Source: Sabellastarte sp. h YS-2021
Lineage: Eukaryota > Annelida > Polychaeta > Sabellida > Sabellidae
Direction: 5' to 3'
Assembly (NCBI GenBank): GCA_964017235.1
Contig: OZ024928.1
Coordinates: 151,738,881-151,802,880 of the forward strand
DNA: 64,000 nt
Made by a program: the position numbers and the translations under genes. Position 1 is the first letter of the stretch. Each line of letters begins with the position of its first letter. The notes under the pieces were generated by a model. It saw only the letters and a list, made by a program, of their open reading frames with translations, was not told the DNA's origin and made no database searches. Shown piece after piece: positions 44,691-56,527 of this stretch.

Positions 44691-45230
44691 TAATAAACCA
44701 AAACCATTTGGAAAAATACATTAAAATTTGACATCTGAAAATTCAGGGTTTTTGTATCCAGAATGTGATCTGGATTTTTCACAAAATTTAATTTCATTTC
44801 CTTCAGTCAGGCCCTACGTACATAAAAAATTTCATAAAGATTTGTTCATGTCTTTTCGAGTATTAAGAAACAGAGATAAAGACAAACACATTCAAAACAT
44901 AACCTCCTTATGGTAGTAATGAGAACAGATATTACTATAAGGTATTTCTGAATATGTCAAAATATGAATTTAAAATACTCTTCATTGATCATATACAAAT
45001 TGTGCATGTAATAAGGAATGTTTATGGATTTTCTTTGCTAACGCATTTATTTTGACTTTCCATAAAGTAAGGCTGACCATAACAAGCTTTGTTTTTAACT
45101 TAAAGAAACATTTTTTCTGGGTAATTTGTCAAAATATTCAAGTACATGTATATTGCAACCCCTCTCCATTAAAACCTGGGACAATGTGAATATAGAACAG
45201 TGTTGTAAACTGGTTTTCTAATTCTAAACT

Positions 45231-46845
45231 AGAGGAATGCTTTTGCTAACAAAAGTGAAGCGTCCCTTAAAGTTTAAAATGCTTTGTGGTTTTAATAAGC
45301 ATGATGTAAAGCTAAGAATGCACAAAGCTGCACCGTATGCTTTCCCCATACCTCTTAATACATTCTGAAGCTATAAAAGCAACGATAAAGGAGATATAAG
45401 GCAAAAACTCCAAAGCAGCTATTTATGACCCCAGTTTGCCCCATAAGGGAGGGTCGGGGGGTAAAACTGACCGGCTATTTAGACTCTCCACATATTCTTT
45501 CCCAATACCTCTTAATACATTCTGAAGGTATAAAAGCAACAATAAAGGAGATTTTAGGCAAAACTCCAAAGCAACTATTTTATGACTCCAGTTTGACCCA
45601 TAAGGGGGGTTGGGGGATAAAACTGACCGGCTATTTAGATTCTCCACATATGCTTTCCCAATACTTCTTAATACATTCTGAAGCTATAAAAGCAACAATA
45701 AAGGAGATATAAGGCAAAAACTCCAAAGCAGCTATTTATGACCCCAGTTTGGCCCATAAGGGAGGGGTCGGGGGGTAAACCTGACCGGCTATTTAGACTC
45801 TTCACATATGCTTTCCCAATACCTCTTAATATATTCTGAAGCTATAAAAGCAACAATAAAGGAGATACAAGACAGACAAAAACTCAAAGTCAGCTATTTT
45901 ATGACTCCAGTTTGACCCATAAGGGGGGGTCGGGGGGTAAAACTGACCGGCTATTTAGACTCTCCATATGTGCTTTCCCAATACCTCTTAATACATTCTG
46001 AAGCTATAAAAGCAACAATAAAGGAGATATAAGGCAAAAACTCAAAATCAGCTATTCTATGACCCCAGTTTGGCCCATAAGGGGGGGTCGGGGGGTAAAA
46101 CTGACCGGCTATTTAGACTCTCCACATAGGCTTTCCCAATACCTCTTAATATATTCTGAAGCTATAAAAGCAACAATAAAGGAGATACAAGACAGACAAA
46201 AACTCAAAGTCAGCTATTTTATGCCCCAGTTTGACCCATAAGGGGGGGTCGGGGGGTAAAACTGACCGGCTATTTAGACTCTCCATATGTGCTTTCCCAA
46301 TACCTCTTAATACATTCTGAAGCTATAAAAGCAACAATAAAGGAGATATAAGGCAAAAACTCAAAATCAGCTATTCTATGACCCCAGTTTGACCCATAAG
46401 GGGGGACCGTGGGGTAAAACTGACTGGCTATTTAGAATCTCCACATATGGTTTCCTATTACCTCCCAGTACATTTTATAGCTCTAAATGCAATACTTAAG
46501 AAGATAATAGGGGGGTTGACCTAAATTTAAGGCTTTCAGATTGCAAGGTGTCAGAAAATCACTCATAAGATCTAATCAGCTCGCGTTTTCGATAGTATAA
46601 ACAAGTGTGTCAAATTATAAGGCTGTGTAGCAAAATTGTTTTCGATCATGTGACCTTCATAAAGGTCAAAGGTCAAATTTAAGCATGCAGAAAAATTTTC
46701 CCATGTCTAAGGTATATAACTGCCAAATATGGTTTGAAACCTTGTAATAATAAGGGAGATATTCAAGGGAGACCATAATGCGGCGGCGGCAGCGGCGAGG
46801 AAACTTAGGCGAAAACAAATAAGCGCCCTTTCAGGGACGCTTAAT
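45231..46845. mobile_element. Composite satellite-bearing element D (Helentron-like), complete
   Basis: The 5' end AGAGGAATGCTTTTGCTAAC is followed by GAAGCGTCCC (45257-45266); the 3' end has GGAGACCATAATGCGGCGGC and the hairpin AAGCGCCCTTTCAGGGACGCTT (46821-46842). The 5' decamer is complementary to the hairpin's right strand (GGGACGCTT), the subterminal inverted pair expected of Helentron-associated elements. The centre has seven ~157-163-bp units (45400-46440), then a non-repeated ~300-bp tail. Relatives of the 5' end occur at 24531 and 47741. Confidence 0.68.
45400..46440. repeat. Tandem ~160-bp array, seven units
   Basis: Units share AAACTGACCGGCTATTTAGA, CTTTCCCAATACCTCTTAAT and GAAGCTATAAAAGCAACAAT, GGTCGGGGGGT. 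The GACCGGCTATTTAGA motif recurs at about 45468, 45625, 45782, 45945, 46102, 46263 and (as GACTGGC) 46423. Confidence 0.93.
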
Positions 46846-47739
46846 TAAATATTTAACATGCTTAAAAGTTAACATGCAACACAAAATAACTCAAAGTATT
46901 AAATATCAAAGAATTTAAGTGATATTTGTGCCTCAATAATGTACACTAAGAGAAAAGCAAAGAATATGTGTGCAATGCAGTAAATCTGTATATGCAGGAG
47001 TGAGTGTTTACCTAATTTCAGTCACCTGAGGAAATATTGAAATGGTCTATCATAAATCTTCCCCACCCCTTCCCCCACCCCTCTGCACTTCAATTGAAAC
47101 ACTGAAGGGAGAAAAACACAGACATATATAACACACTAACAGACGCAATTCCTTTTTTGCTGTAACACACACACACACACAGGCAATTCTTTTCTCTGAT
47201 GAAGATTTTACACAGATCAGAAAATGAGTCAAATGTATAGTTTTATATGCAGCTATTACATAATTTTGCAATGAGCTACAAGTCTGAAATAATTTTACAA
47301 TGTTATAGCTGAAAGAAAAATAGCATCAGAGATGCCCGTACCCCACAGCCTTGGGAAATATTTTCAACACCATGAGATACAGAAGTACTGTACCAGTACA
47401 AACTTCAGGATACTTTCAGAGCACTGTCAGTTATATAAAGGTCCAAACAATGTTTAAATGGAGAAATAATGTTTAAAAGAAAGATAATCCATATAAAGAC
47501 AAGTCAGCTGACATAAAAATGAGATGGGAGCAAGAACTATATATTTACTATGTTAAATTGCCAAAATTTCTGAAATACAAGAATTTTAAGTAAAAAGAAC
47601 ATAAAAATCTTCCTTAAGCTTAATCAATGTGTCAAGTTAAATGATGTTTTTGAACCGTAAGTCAGTTGGCAGCTGAAAACACTCATTTTTACATCAAGAT
47701 GGCCATGGCTCTACTTGTATTGGAACTTCAAGGTGGAAA
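46846..47739. other. CEBPZ intron 1, minor repeats
   Basis: A (AC)n tract near 47165, a stray element A half-unit (GCAATGAGCTACAAGTCTGA, 47270-47310) and a copy of GACAAGTCAGCTGACATAAA at 47500, also present next to CEBPZ exon 7. Confidence 0.5.
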
Positions 47740-48097
47740 GAAAACTAGAAGAATGTTTTTGCTGACCAAAATGAAGTGGCCCTGATGAAAAAGAAGTCAC
47801 CCATAAAAGATGTCAACATATGTATCATGAGCAATAGAAACTGTGAATTTTATTGTATTGTGTATGTTACTTGTCCCTACTTTCATCTTTAATAAGTGTG
47901 CACAATTAAAGTGAGGTCAGCTGAACAATACAATAACTTGAGATTAAAAACTCCATAATTTCACTGCAAGGTGGCCATAACTTCATTCATATTGGGACTT
48001 TAACGTGACCATAAAATAAGAATGTCCCTTCAATATCAATATATGTTCGACATGGAAAAAGAAAAGAGCCAGACGGCTTTATTCAAATGTTATGACT

Positions 48098-48138
<41 letters not shown>

Positions 48139-50247
48139 AAATTATATTAACAGTTTAAGGTCATCTTAAAGTCAGGATAACCCTTTGGTTTGCCATCCTT
48201 TATAGGTGTGCAAAGTTTAACTGAGGTCAGTCGAACAATAAGATACTTGGAGGCTGAAAACCCCCTTATTTCACTTTAAGGTGGCTACAACTCCATTCAT
48301 ACTGAGAGTTTAAGGTGACCATAAGTATTATTTTTATCTAGTTTAATACCAGTGATAATTTCAATATAAAAACATGGAAAAAGAAAGGAGCCAGAGGATT
48401 TTATTCCAATTTGATGACCTTAAGCAGGCCATATGTCCATTAGCATTTTGAGTTTAAGGTCACCATAAAGTCAGGATATTCCTTTGGCAAATCTTAATAT
48501 ATGTGCCAAGTTTGGTTGAAAAAAGTGAGAAACTAAGTGAACTGGAGGGCTAAAACCCCCTTTTTTGACATTAAGGTGACCTTAAGATCGCAGATACAGG
48601 GCTAAAAACTTCGACATGTGAAAGATTAGCAAAAGTAGCTGCATAAGTTATTCCAACAAAATGCCGAAAGCCTAACCGTTTTTGAGATACAGACCAAGTA
48701 CCCATTTTTAAAAAATTTACGAAAATAAAACGCCTCCCATTCAGGCATCTATGGTCCGATTGATGAGAAAATCCTTTCCGACCTTGGAAATTTGGTCTAG
48801 AATGTTCCTGATAAATTTTATAGCACAGGTGTGTGTGTGGTTTTTTCCGAAACGCGATGATGGGGTGTTTTGGAAGTATGCTTAAGGTTACCTTAAGTAA
48901 AGCTTAAGGTCTGCGCAAAGTATCCAAAAAATTTTTCCGGCCCCTCGGTTTTAAAGAAAGATAAGAAGGAAAGAAAAATTTGAAAGGCTAAGAAGTTATT
49001 TAAGGGAGACCATAATCCGGCGGCGGCGGCAATCAGTCGAAGTTCGGTGAAAACAAATAAGCGTCCCTGAGGGGCCGCTTAATTAGAAAGTCCCTATTGT
49101 CATCTTTAATAAGTGTGCAAAATTTAACTGAGGTCAGTCTAACAACATGATAGCTGGAGGTTAAAAACTCCATAATTTCACTGCAAGGTGGCCATAACTT
49201 CATTCATATTGGGACTTTAAGGTGACCATAAAAGAAGAATGTCCCTTTTGTCATCCTTTATAAGTGGACAAAGTTTAGCCGAGGTCAGTTGAACAATAAG
49301 ATAGCTGAAGGCTAAAAACTTCCCTTTTTCACTGTAAGGTTAGCATAACTTCATTGATATTGGGACTTTAAGGTGACCATAAAATCAGAATATCCCTTCT
49401 GGCAACCTTTACAAATGTGCCAAGTTTCATTCTTAAAATTTAAACATTAACCCAACTTAGGGCTGAAAAATCCTACATTTTAAGTTTAAGATGGCCATAT
49501 CATTATTAATTTTTAAATCATAAGGTAGTTAGAGTCTTATTTTGATCAACCGCAATATCAATATAAGATTGATTCTTTAAAAATTGAAAAAATAAAGGGA
49601 CCAGACAGTTTTTTCCAATTTTATGACTTTAGGGGGACCATAGCTCCAATTATATTAACAGTTTAAGGTCACCATAAAGTCAGGATAATCCTTCGGTAAA
49701 TCTTAATATATATGCCAAGTTTGGTTGAAAAAACGTGAAAAACTAAGTGAACTAGAGGGCTAAAACCCCCTTTTTGACATTAAGGTGACCTTAAGATTGC
49801 AGATAGAGAATAAGTTATTCTAACAAAACTCCGAAATCCTGACAGTTTTTGAGATACAAACAAAGTATCCATCTATTAAAAATTTACGAAAATGAAATAC
49901 CTCCCATCTAGGCATCTATGGTCCCACTGATCAGAAAATCCTTTCCGACCTGCGGATTTAGGTCTAGAATGTACCTGATAAATTTTATAGCAGAGGTGTG
50001 GTTTTTCCCGAAACGCGATGACGGGGTGTTTTTGAAAAATGCTTCAGGTTACCTTAAGTAGACCTTAAGGTCTCCACAAAGTATCCCAAAAATTTTCCCA
50101 CCCATATAATTTTAAAGAAAGATGAGGAGGAAAGAAAAATTTGATAGCCCAATTAGTTATTCAAGGGAGATCATAATCCTGTGGCGACGGCGATCAGTCG
50201 AACTTACGTGAAAACAAATAAGTGCCCCTCGCGGGCCACTTAATTAT
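47740..50247. repeat. Nested D2-type repeats with two 3' hairpin ends
   Basis: Begins with a D-like 5' end (AGAATGTTTTTGCTGACC, GAAGTGGCCC), continues with ~153-bp units, and shows two complete tails: CCGGCGGCGG plus hairpin AAGCGTCCCTGAGGGGCCGC-TT ending ~49084, and a second, diverged tail with hairpin AAGTGCCCCTCGCGGGCCAC-TT ending ~50246. One copy appears inserted in, or duplicated next to, another. Confidence 0.6.
48101..48136. repeat. Poly-G run (36)
   Basis: An uninterrupted G homopolymer within a D2 repeat unit at a place where sister copies have only 5-7 G (for example TTTAGGGGGGG near 30435). Quadruplex-prone; the length may be an assembly artefact. Confidence 0.9.
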
Positions 50248-50496
50248 CTGAAAGTTGATGGATTGTGTGTGAGTCCATTAATCATTTTTATGTTTGTCAT
50301 GAATGGCTTTAAGTAAACCTTGTGTGTAGTTAACACAGTCCACAGACTAGTAATGAACTTTCATCGATTGCAATTATTGTGGAATATTGTGTCCCCCAGA
50401 GTGTAGAGTTTTGGAACAAGTACCAGTTATGTATCAGCTGTAACTTGGCAGAGTAAGATTATTGTCTAGTCTAGGCTGATGCCTGTATAATAAACA

Positions 50497-51231
50497 GAAT
50501 CAAAACACAATTGAACTAGACAATATACACCACACCATTGTCTAAACTGCCTAGGATGGAGAGGCTAGGATAAAGTTACATTCATTTCCCGGAGGTAGGG
50601 AAGGTAGTGTAATTGGTCCTATTTTCATCCTATATACCTTTCATATTTGATTTGAACTTTTTGTGCAAAACCACACAACAGTATCTAAATCAGGTATCCC
50701 ATACACATACAAAAATAACTTACATGCTAACTTTTCTGATATCACACCATATGTCAGGCTGGGAGCTCATAAATTTATATTAAAACGCATATACAGTAAT
50801 ATGCAAAGTAGAGAGTATGATAAATATTCAAACTAGTGTAACCATAATTGGTCCTATTTTCGTCCTATATAAACAGACTGATCACAAAAACTTGCATTAG
50901 CTGAGTATTGCTTTTTATTTAAAAGTCATAAACTTATTGGTGAAATAAGTTAACTATATGAATAAAACATCACATAAATCATAATTACTCACATTTAATG
51001 AATTACCAAAGTAAAGGATCCCTTTCTGCAATCCCCTAACAGTTCAAATTTGAATTTGTTACGGTGCCACAAAAGAGGAGTCAAATATCCTATCTCAGGG
51101 GAATGAATGAAACTTTGATGAGATGATGACACACTAGTCTAATTGAAAAACAGTCATTTACTAAATGCATGTATAAGGCATGTTAGACAATGGTGTGGTG
51201 TATATTGTCTAGTTCAATTGTGTTTTGATTC
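50497..51231. repeat. Perfect 47-bp inverted repeat around ~640 bp
   Basis: Arms 50497-50543 and 51185-51231 are exact reverse complements (GAATCAAAACACAATTGAAC on the left). Similarity continues inward a little (AAACTGCCT / AGGCATG). The spacer holds two direct copies of AATTGGTCCTATTTT-GTCCTATAT-type sequence at 50611 and 50851. Probably a foldback or TIR element; a target duplication was not clear. Confidence 0.75.
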
Positions 51232-51649
51232 AGCAAAATTAAATCCACAAAGTTTCTGGTTCATTCTGATTGCATATGCAGTCTAAAATATTATAAAAAC
51301 GTAATCCAAAAATGAAGCTGTGAGCTTATAGCTTAAATGAACGAAAATGTGGATATATAAAAAACCTGTACATTGGCTATATACTAAAAGCACTATTTAC
51401 GCATACACAGAAGTCAGAAATATCATATATACTTTCCCTAGTCTAAACTTTAGCAAAGTAGATCAAAAGACTGCTTCTACAGTGAAAAGGATTGTATGTT
51501 GTATAGTTTAAGCTACTTCAAATTAAAAAGCCATCAGTGTTGTCAAATCAGTTAACTGGTAGGAACAACAGGGTGAGATTCTTCTGTCCGGTAATGTGTC
51601 ATAAGTGACCGAATTACATCGGTAAGGTAAAACAAAACCATGTTAATTA

Positions 51650-51855
51650 GTGATGGTCTACCAATTCACACCCATGTACCTATTCACGCCCACCCCTAAA
51701 TTAATCAAAGACATTTACATTATATATTACCAAAGTATATGCTTTATCAATATCTATAACATGGTAGACATATTTTCCACCAAAAACTATAAATCTTAAA
51801 GAAAACTGAGGGTGGGCGTGAATAGGTACATGGGCATAAATTGGTTCAAATTCAC
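51650..51855. mobile_element. TA-flanked palindromic MITE, copy 1
   Basis: The ends GTGATGGTCTACCAATTCAC and (inverted) GTGAATTTGAACCAATTTAT pair over ~60 bp. TA flanks it at 51648-51649 and 51856-51857. Diverged relative to the next copy. Confidence 0.75.
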
Positions 51856-51857
51856 TA

Positions 51858-52070
51858 GTGGTGGTGGACCAATTCACACCCGTGTACCTATTCATGCCCA
51901 CCCTCAATTTTCTTAAAGATTCATAGTTTTTCATAGAAAAGATGTTTACCACATCATAATTTTCAAATTGATCATATACATTGGTAATATATTGTGTAAC
52001 TGTGATTGTTTTGGAGAAATTTACAGGTGGGCGTGAATGGGTACACGAGCGTGAACTGGCCCATCACCAC
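51858..52070. mobile_element. TA-flanked palindromic MITE, copy 2
   Basis: Starts GTGGTGGTGGACCAATTCAC, ends GTGAACTGGCCCATCACCAC, with TA at 51856-51857 (shared with copy 1) and 52071-52072. Apparent open frames across it are by-products of the palindrome. Confidence 0.8.
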
Positions 52071-52072
52071 TA

Positions 52073-52552
52073 GGTTTGTTAATTATCCCTAAATTTATTT
52101 CTCTATTTAGTACCACGGGTGGTCGCAATTGTGTCCGGTTCATAATAATATCCGATTTTTATTGGAGTCTATTTTTTAAATATTGCGACCAGAATTTTGA
52201 ATATTTTTTTTCAAATTATTTACTTTGAGATTGATTTTGTTTCAGGAAAATGTTAAAAATTGAACTAAACACCCAAACTGAGTACCTTCAACTTTAGTAA
52301 ACACCCGTGTACTACAGTAATTCTTACAATAAATATGTATGAATATACAGTACTCACAAAAATTATTTTTTGTTATTTCGTGGTTTTTATGTGACAAACT
52401 TAACAGCAAAAGGTCCGGGATTTTCCGGACAGGAGAATGTCTGGGAAACACTTTCACAACTTTTTCCAACGGGCGATATTGCGTGCTCCACAAAAACAGC
52501 CATACTTTTATGCGAAAATGCACTTTAACTTTAATGAAAATCACTTATGTAC
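52073..52552. other. CEBPZ intron 1, 5' part
   Basis: AT-rich with a short CpG-containing zone (52410-52500) just inside the intron; possible regulatory sequence, nothing specific. Confidence 0.3.
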
Positions 52553-52660
52553 CTTGCTTCCACCAAGTTCAACAATATCTGACAGTTTTAAAGATGCGTC
52601 ATTTTTATTCTTTGGGTTCTTTTTTATTTTTTCAACCTTTTTGCCATGCTTTGAGGCCAT
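52553..52660 (-). CDS. CEBPZ: CEBPZ exon 1 (start codon, residues 1-36)
   Basis: This is the first coding exon of the CCAAT/enhancer-binding protein zeta homologue (Noc1/Mak21 family), a nucleolar HEAT-repeat-type protein which in yeast and animals helps assemble the pre-60S ribosomal subunit. The ATG at 52660-52658 has A at -3 and G at +4. The exon starts with a lysine-rich basic stretch, as expected of a nucleolar protein, and ends with LSDIVELGGSK, which matches the LEEVLRLGGTK segment I recall from vertebrate CEBPZ. The donor is AAG|GTACAT and the exon ends in phase 0. It reads directly into exon 2 after a 9.7 kb intron. No upstream coding exon is needed. A 5' non-coding exon cannot be excluded. 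Confidence 0.85.
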
Positions 52661-52760
52661 GTTTACAAATATATAAGGCTATTATACCGTCAACGTATGC
52701 TGAAAGAAACTCCCGGTTTCGCCAATAATTAAATTACTTGAGTCAATTTCACCAAATGTC
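52661..52760 (-). promoter_or_regulatory. Probable CEBPZ 5' leader and core promoter region
   Basis: This is the sequence just upstream of the CEBPZ start codon on the minus strand. It is AT-rich next to the ATG (a run of alternating TA) and then holds a small CpG-containing patch with an ATTGG (inverted CCAAT) pentamer. The promoter role is inferred from position only; no transcription start can be read from the sequence. Confidence 0.3.
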
Positions 52761-53649
52761 TTATCCAAGTCTTTGGCTTAACTTTTATGGACAAATCTAT
52801 CCAAGTTGAACCTGAGATAGGCTGAAATCTATGGAAAGTACGGTCCCTGGAAAAAGACCTAACCTACTTCAGCACAAGAAACATGGTTCCCAAATATTCT
52901 TCAGTCAATTCACACAAAACAGTTTTCAAAGCATGTTACTCATTTACATGAAAATATTTGAAGTCCCAGAAACACCTGAGGCTCTGACATTATTTAAATA
53001 AAATCTCTGTTTGAAAACCAAAAACTTTGAATTTGGGAATAGACTTCTGGTTCTGAAAGGGTTATTTGAGGATATTTTATTTGTGATTTGAAAACAATTC
53101 CCAGTTTCTATTCATAACATTAACTCATCACTTATCCTTGAAGTCATAGTTCATATACAAGTAATTGTCAGATGAACTGTCTTTGCAAAGGTATAACTGA
53201 AAGGAGCCTGTAATTTCTGAAGTAATTACATGGTTCATCACAAGTAAACTGTATTATTGTATTGCTTGAAAGGTAACCAATTTGTGACATTTGTCCAATG
53301 TGTTAAACAAAGTCTCTAGGACAACTTTATACAAATATTTTTATGAGCTCTGGGCTAGCACTTGTAATACAAACATATATATGATATGTATACTATAAAT
53401 GGGAATTATTTGTGTTATATATGTGCGTAATAGTGTTTGTTTTTTGCAACATAGATGAATTATTCCTAAAAACTAAAATGGTGAGGATTAGTGAATTAGT
53501 AAAATCTAAGAGAACAACAATTTGTATAAAGATATAGCAGGAAGTTGTTGTAAAATAATATGTAAAGAAACAGAAAATAATTACAAGTTAAAAGATAATG
53601 GAAATTTCGAAATGAAGTACATATTGTAGAACAAATGAAACAACATTAC
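52761..53649. other. Intergenic, nothing recognised
   Basis: Between the CEBPZ start and the LINE remnant. AT-rich, no convincing frame or repeat. Confidence 0.4.
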
Positions 53650-55194
53650 AAAGTTTGTCATAAGCTCATGTTGCATGGTGTTTGTGGTGGCATGGGATCT
53701 TTCATCATGCAGGAATATCCTCCATCATAACATTTTTGATTGTCTTTCCTATGGGACTTTGGAGAATATTGTCATATCCATTTACTCTTCTGTTAAACTT
53801 TTTTGTAATTTCTTGTGTGTATTGACATTCTGGCTCTTCTGGGGCCATATTTAATGAACTTTTTACTCTTTGAGAATCCATTTCTTAACTAAACTCCTTC
53901 TTTTTACCATGTGGTGATTTCAATATTCATGTTAATACAACTTCTTATGATAATGTGAAATTTTTAAATAGCTTTGTATCTTGCAATATCACCCAACTTT
54001 TTTAAACAACCCACCTTTACAGACATACTCTGTATCTCATTCTTACTCCTGATTTAGGCTCTGTTTCAAATTTTAGAGTTGGTTAGTTCATTCTTTGATC
54101 ATGCCTTTAACTTTTTGTAGGCTTGCTTTACAGCCCTTGTTGTCATATCTCAAGGCATGTCACTATTCTAAGGTATCATAAAACCGTATATGTCTAGTAT
54201 TAGGAGCGAACTCAGTAATTGTTTATCTTATGGTGTCTAAATAATACAAATGGTGTCCTCACTGCCATATCTTAGATGTTTTATGCGTGAAGGACACCTT
54301 TTCACACCTTTGTCCAAAGGTTACAGGGGGAGTTGTCAAACCATCCTCGATCACCTTCTCCATCAAAACACCTATCAAGGCACCCTGCAAATTCAGGCAG
54401 TTTAACACATGGAAAATTTACAAGATAAATATTACTAATTTCAGAGAGGACAACCTGAATTCTGATCTAATCAAACATCCTCACAAGACAGCCAATTTAC
54501 TTAGTCACCAGTATGTTAATACCTTCAACAACATTCTTGATCATCATGCTCTGATTCAAAGGAAAGAAGAATCGTTGCACCTGACAAAGACTTGAAAATA
54601 CAGATATCTTGTCAGCCAAGCATCTTAAGTGGAAATATGAGCATATATGGCACAGGGACATTTCCGCAATCAACCAGAATAGATATCGAGCTGCTATTAA
54701 TGGGTAAAATTTTCTATTCAAACAGTAAAGATGCTGGCACTATTCTACAGTAATTTAATGAAAACAATGGTAATCCCAAGGCTATGTGGAATGCTTAAAG
54801 AATCCTACATAAATCCTCAACCATCATTTTACTTGATCACATCAGTCCCAATGATTTAGCCAATACCTACAGACATTTTTTCAGTGATAAAATCAAAGCT
54901 GCACTGCAACCATTGTTGCCAGTATCTGTCACCAGACCAAGAACTAAAAAAATCCTTTTTCGAGCCAATATCTGAGGATGACATCCATAAAATTCTAAAA
55001 TCTTCTCCTATCAATTCTTGTGACTTGGATCCGATACCAACTTCACTAGTTAAGAGTGTGCAGACATCCTAATCACTCCGATTACCAATGTCAAGAATTA
55101 CTCGCTTAAAGAAAGGAGTTTCCCAAACTGGTTTAAACCCCATATGTCCACCCCCCTCTCAACAAACCTGTCCAATCTCATTTTCAGATCCAAA

Positions 55195-56074
55195 CCCAGT
55201 AAACATCAGAACCGTTTACAAATGGTTTAAACATTGCAAGGCATTTTTAAAACCTATTTAACCCTTATCTTATGGTTTTCTAAACATTTCCAAGTAAACA
55301 TTCATGCTGTAATGTTTAAAAAACGTTTTATAATCATTTTCTATAAAAAGATTTTACTGAAAACATTTATTAAATGTTTTTATAGATTAACCCTAGAAGC
55401 TAGGTTTGACTGGAGATATTTTTTAAACATTTATGAAATAACTGAAGAAATGAAGGTTATGCTGGAAATGTTTTTTCATTTTCATTTTTCATCATTAAAT
55501 GTTAGATAAACAGTACTCATAAAATGTTTAAATAACATTTGTCAACAATGTTTGTAAGTGTTTGCTCTGAAAATGTTTTACAAACGTTTAATAGCAACTG
55601 GTTTTCATACCCATCATTTTAAAATGTTTTCCATCAAATGTTTTAAAAACGTTCTATCAAAAACATTTTTAAACCCATATTCTCAGAATGCTTGTTAAAC
55701 ATTTACCTTCAAACAGGTCCATATAAAGATCGCGGTGAGCAATAATAGGGGATTTTAGAAAACTTTGTCAAAAATTGCCCCACATACAATCCCGAAAGTA
55801 AGAATTGAAGGGGGGCATTATTTCTAAGCCACTATCCCACCATTTTGGACATAGAAATAATATTTTAATCAGTAAACAACTTAAAATGATATTGAATTTG
55901 ACGTCTGACCCCATTATTATTCAGCATTATAATGTTCATTTGTAACAGTTTTTTTAGCATTTATCATTTAATAAACTGTATAAATAAAACACTTTAAAAA
56001 CATTCTATTATAAATGCCATCATTTTTTAGCCTTTGGTAAATGTTTCCTTTCAAATTCCAAAATGTTTACTGGG
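55195..56074. mobile_element. TIR element inserted in the LINE remnant
   Basis: Inverted ends CCCAGTAAACAT / ATGTTTACTGGG, 880 bp, very AT-rich, with many loosely repeated AAACGTTT/AATGTTTAAA motifs. It interrupts the LINE between linker and RT. No clear target duplication; a second, partial copy of its right part (AATAAACTGTATAAATA..., ATTATAAATGCCATCATTT) lies at 56305-56395. Confidence 0.65.
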
Positions 56075-56508
56075 AATTGATCAAAAAAGGACGAGTTTTC
56101 CCATGTTAAATAGTCTGTTACAGGAGATTGAATTCTGCAAAAACAGCACTCCTTAAAATGTAAAATGACATTGCTGCTTCAATGGACTCAGGTGAGGCTG
56201 TCACATTGCTGGACCTCAGCAGCATTTGATACTATTGACCACAACATTCTTTTTGATTCCTTCAAGAACTGGTTTGGCAATGAGGCAACTGTGTTTGATG
56301 TTTAGCATTTAATTATCTTTTAACGTTTAATAAACTGTATAAATACAACACTGTAAAAACAGTCCATTATAAATGCCATCATTTCTTAACTGGCAGAAAC
56401 CACAGAAAGGTTAAGCTTGGTATAATAGCTTTTCAGATGACTTCTGACTCCCCTATGGAGTTCCTCAAGGTTCAGTCCTGGGTCCTCTCCTTTTAACCCT
56501 TTATTCTA

Positions 56509-56527
56509 CCCCCCCCCCCCCCCCCCC
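56509..56527. repeat. Poly-C run (19)
   Basis: A homopolymer inside the LINE remnant. Confidence 0.9.

Noticed and set aside
44728..44916. 62-codon frame (SENSGFLYPECDLDFSQNL...)
   Set aside because: No family recognised, no splice context, repeat-rich surroundings; coding status cannot be supported.
51701..51952. 83-codon minus-strand frame, similar to another at 59430-59666
   Set aside because: Both are translations of the palindromic TA-MITE; similarity follows from the repeat.
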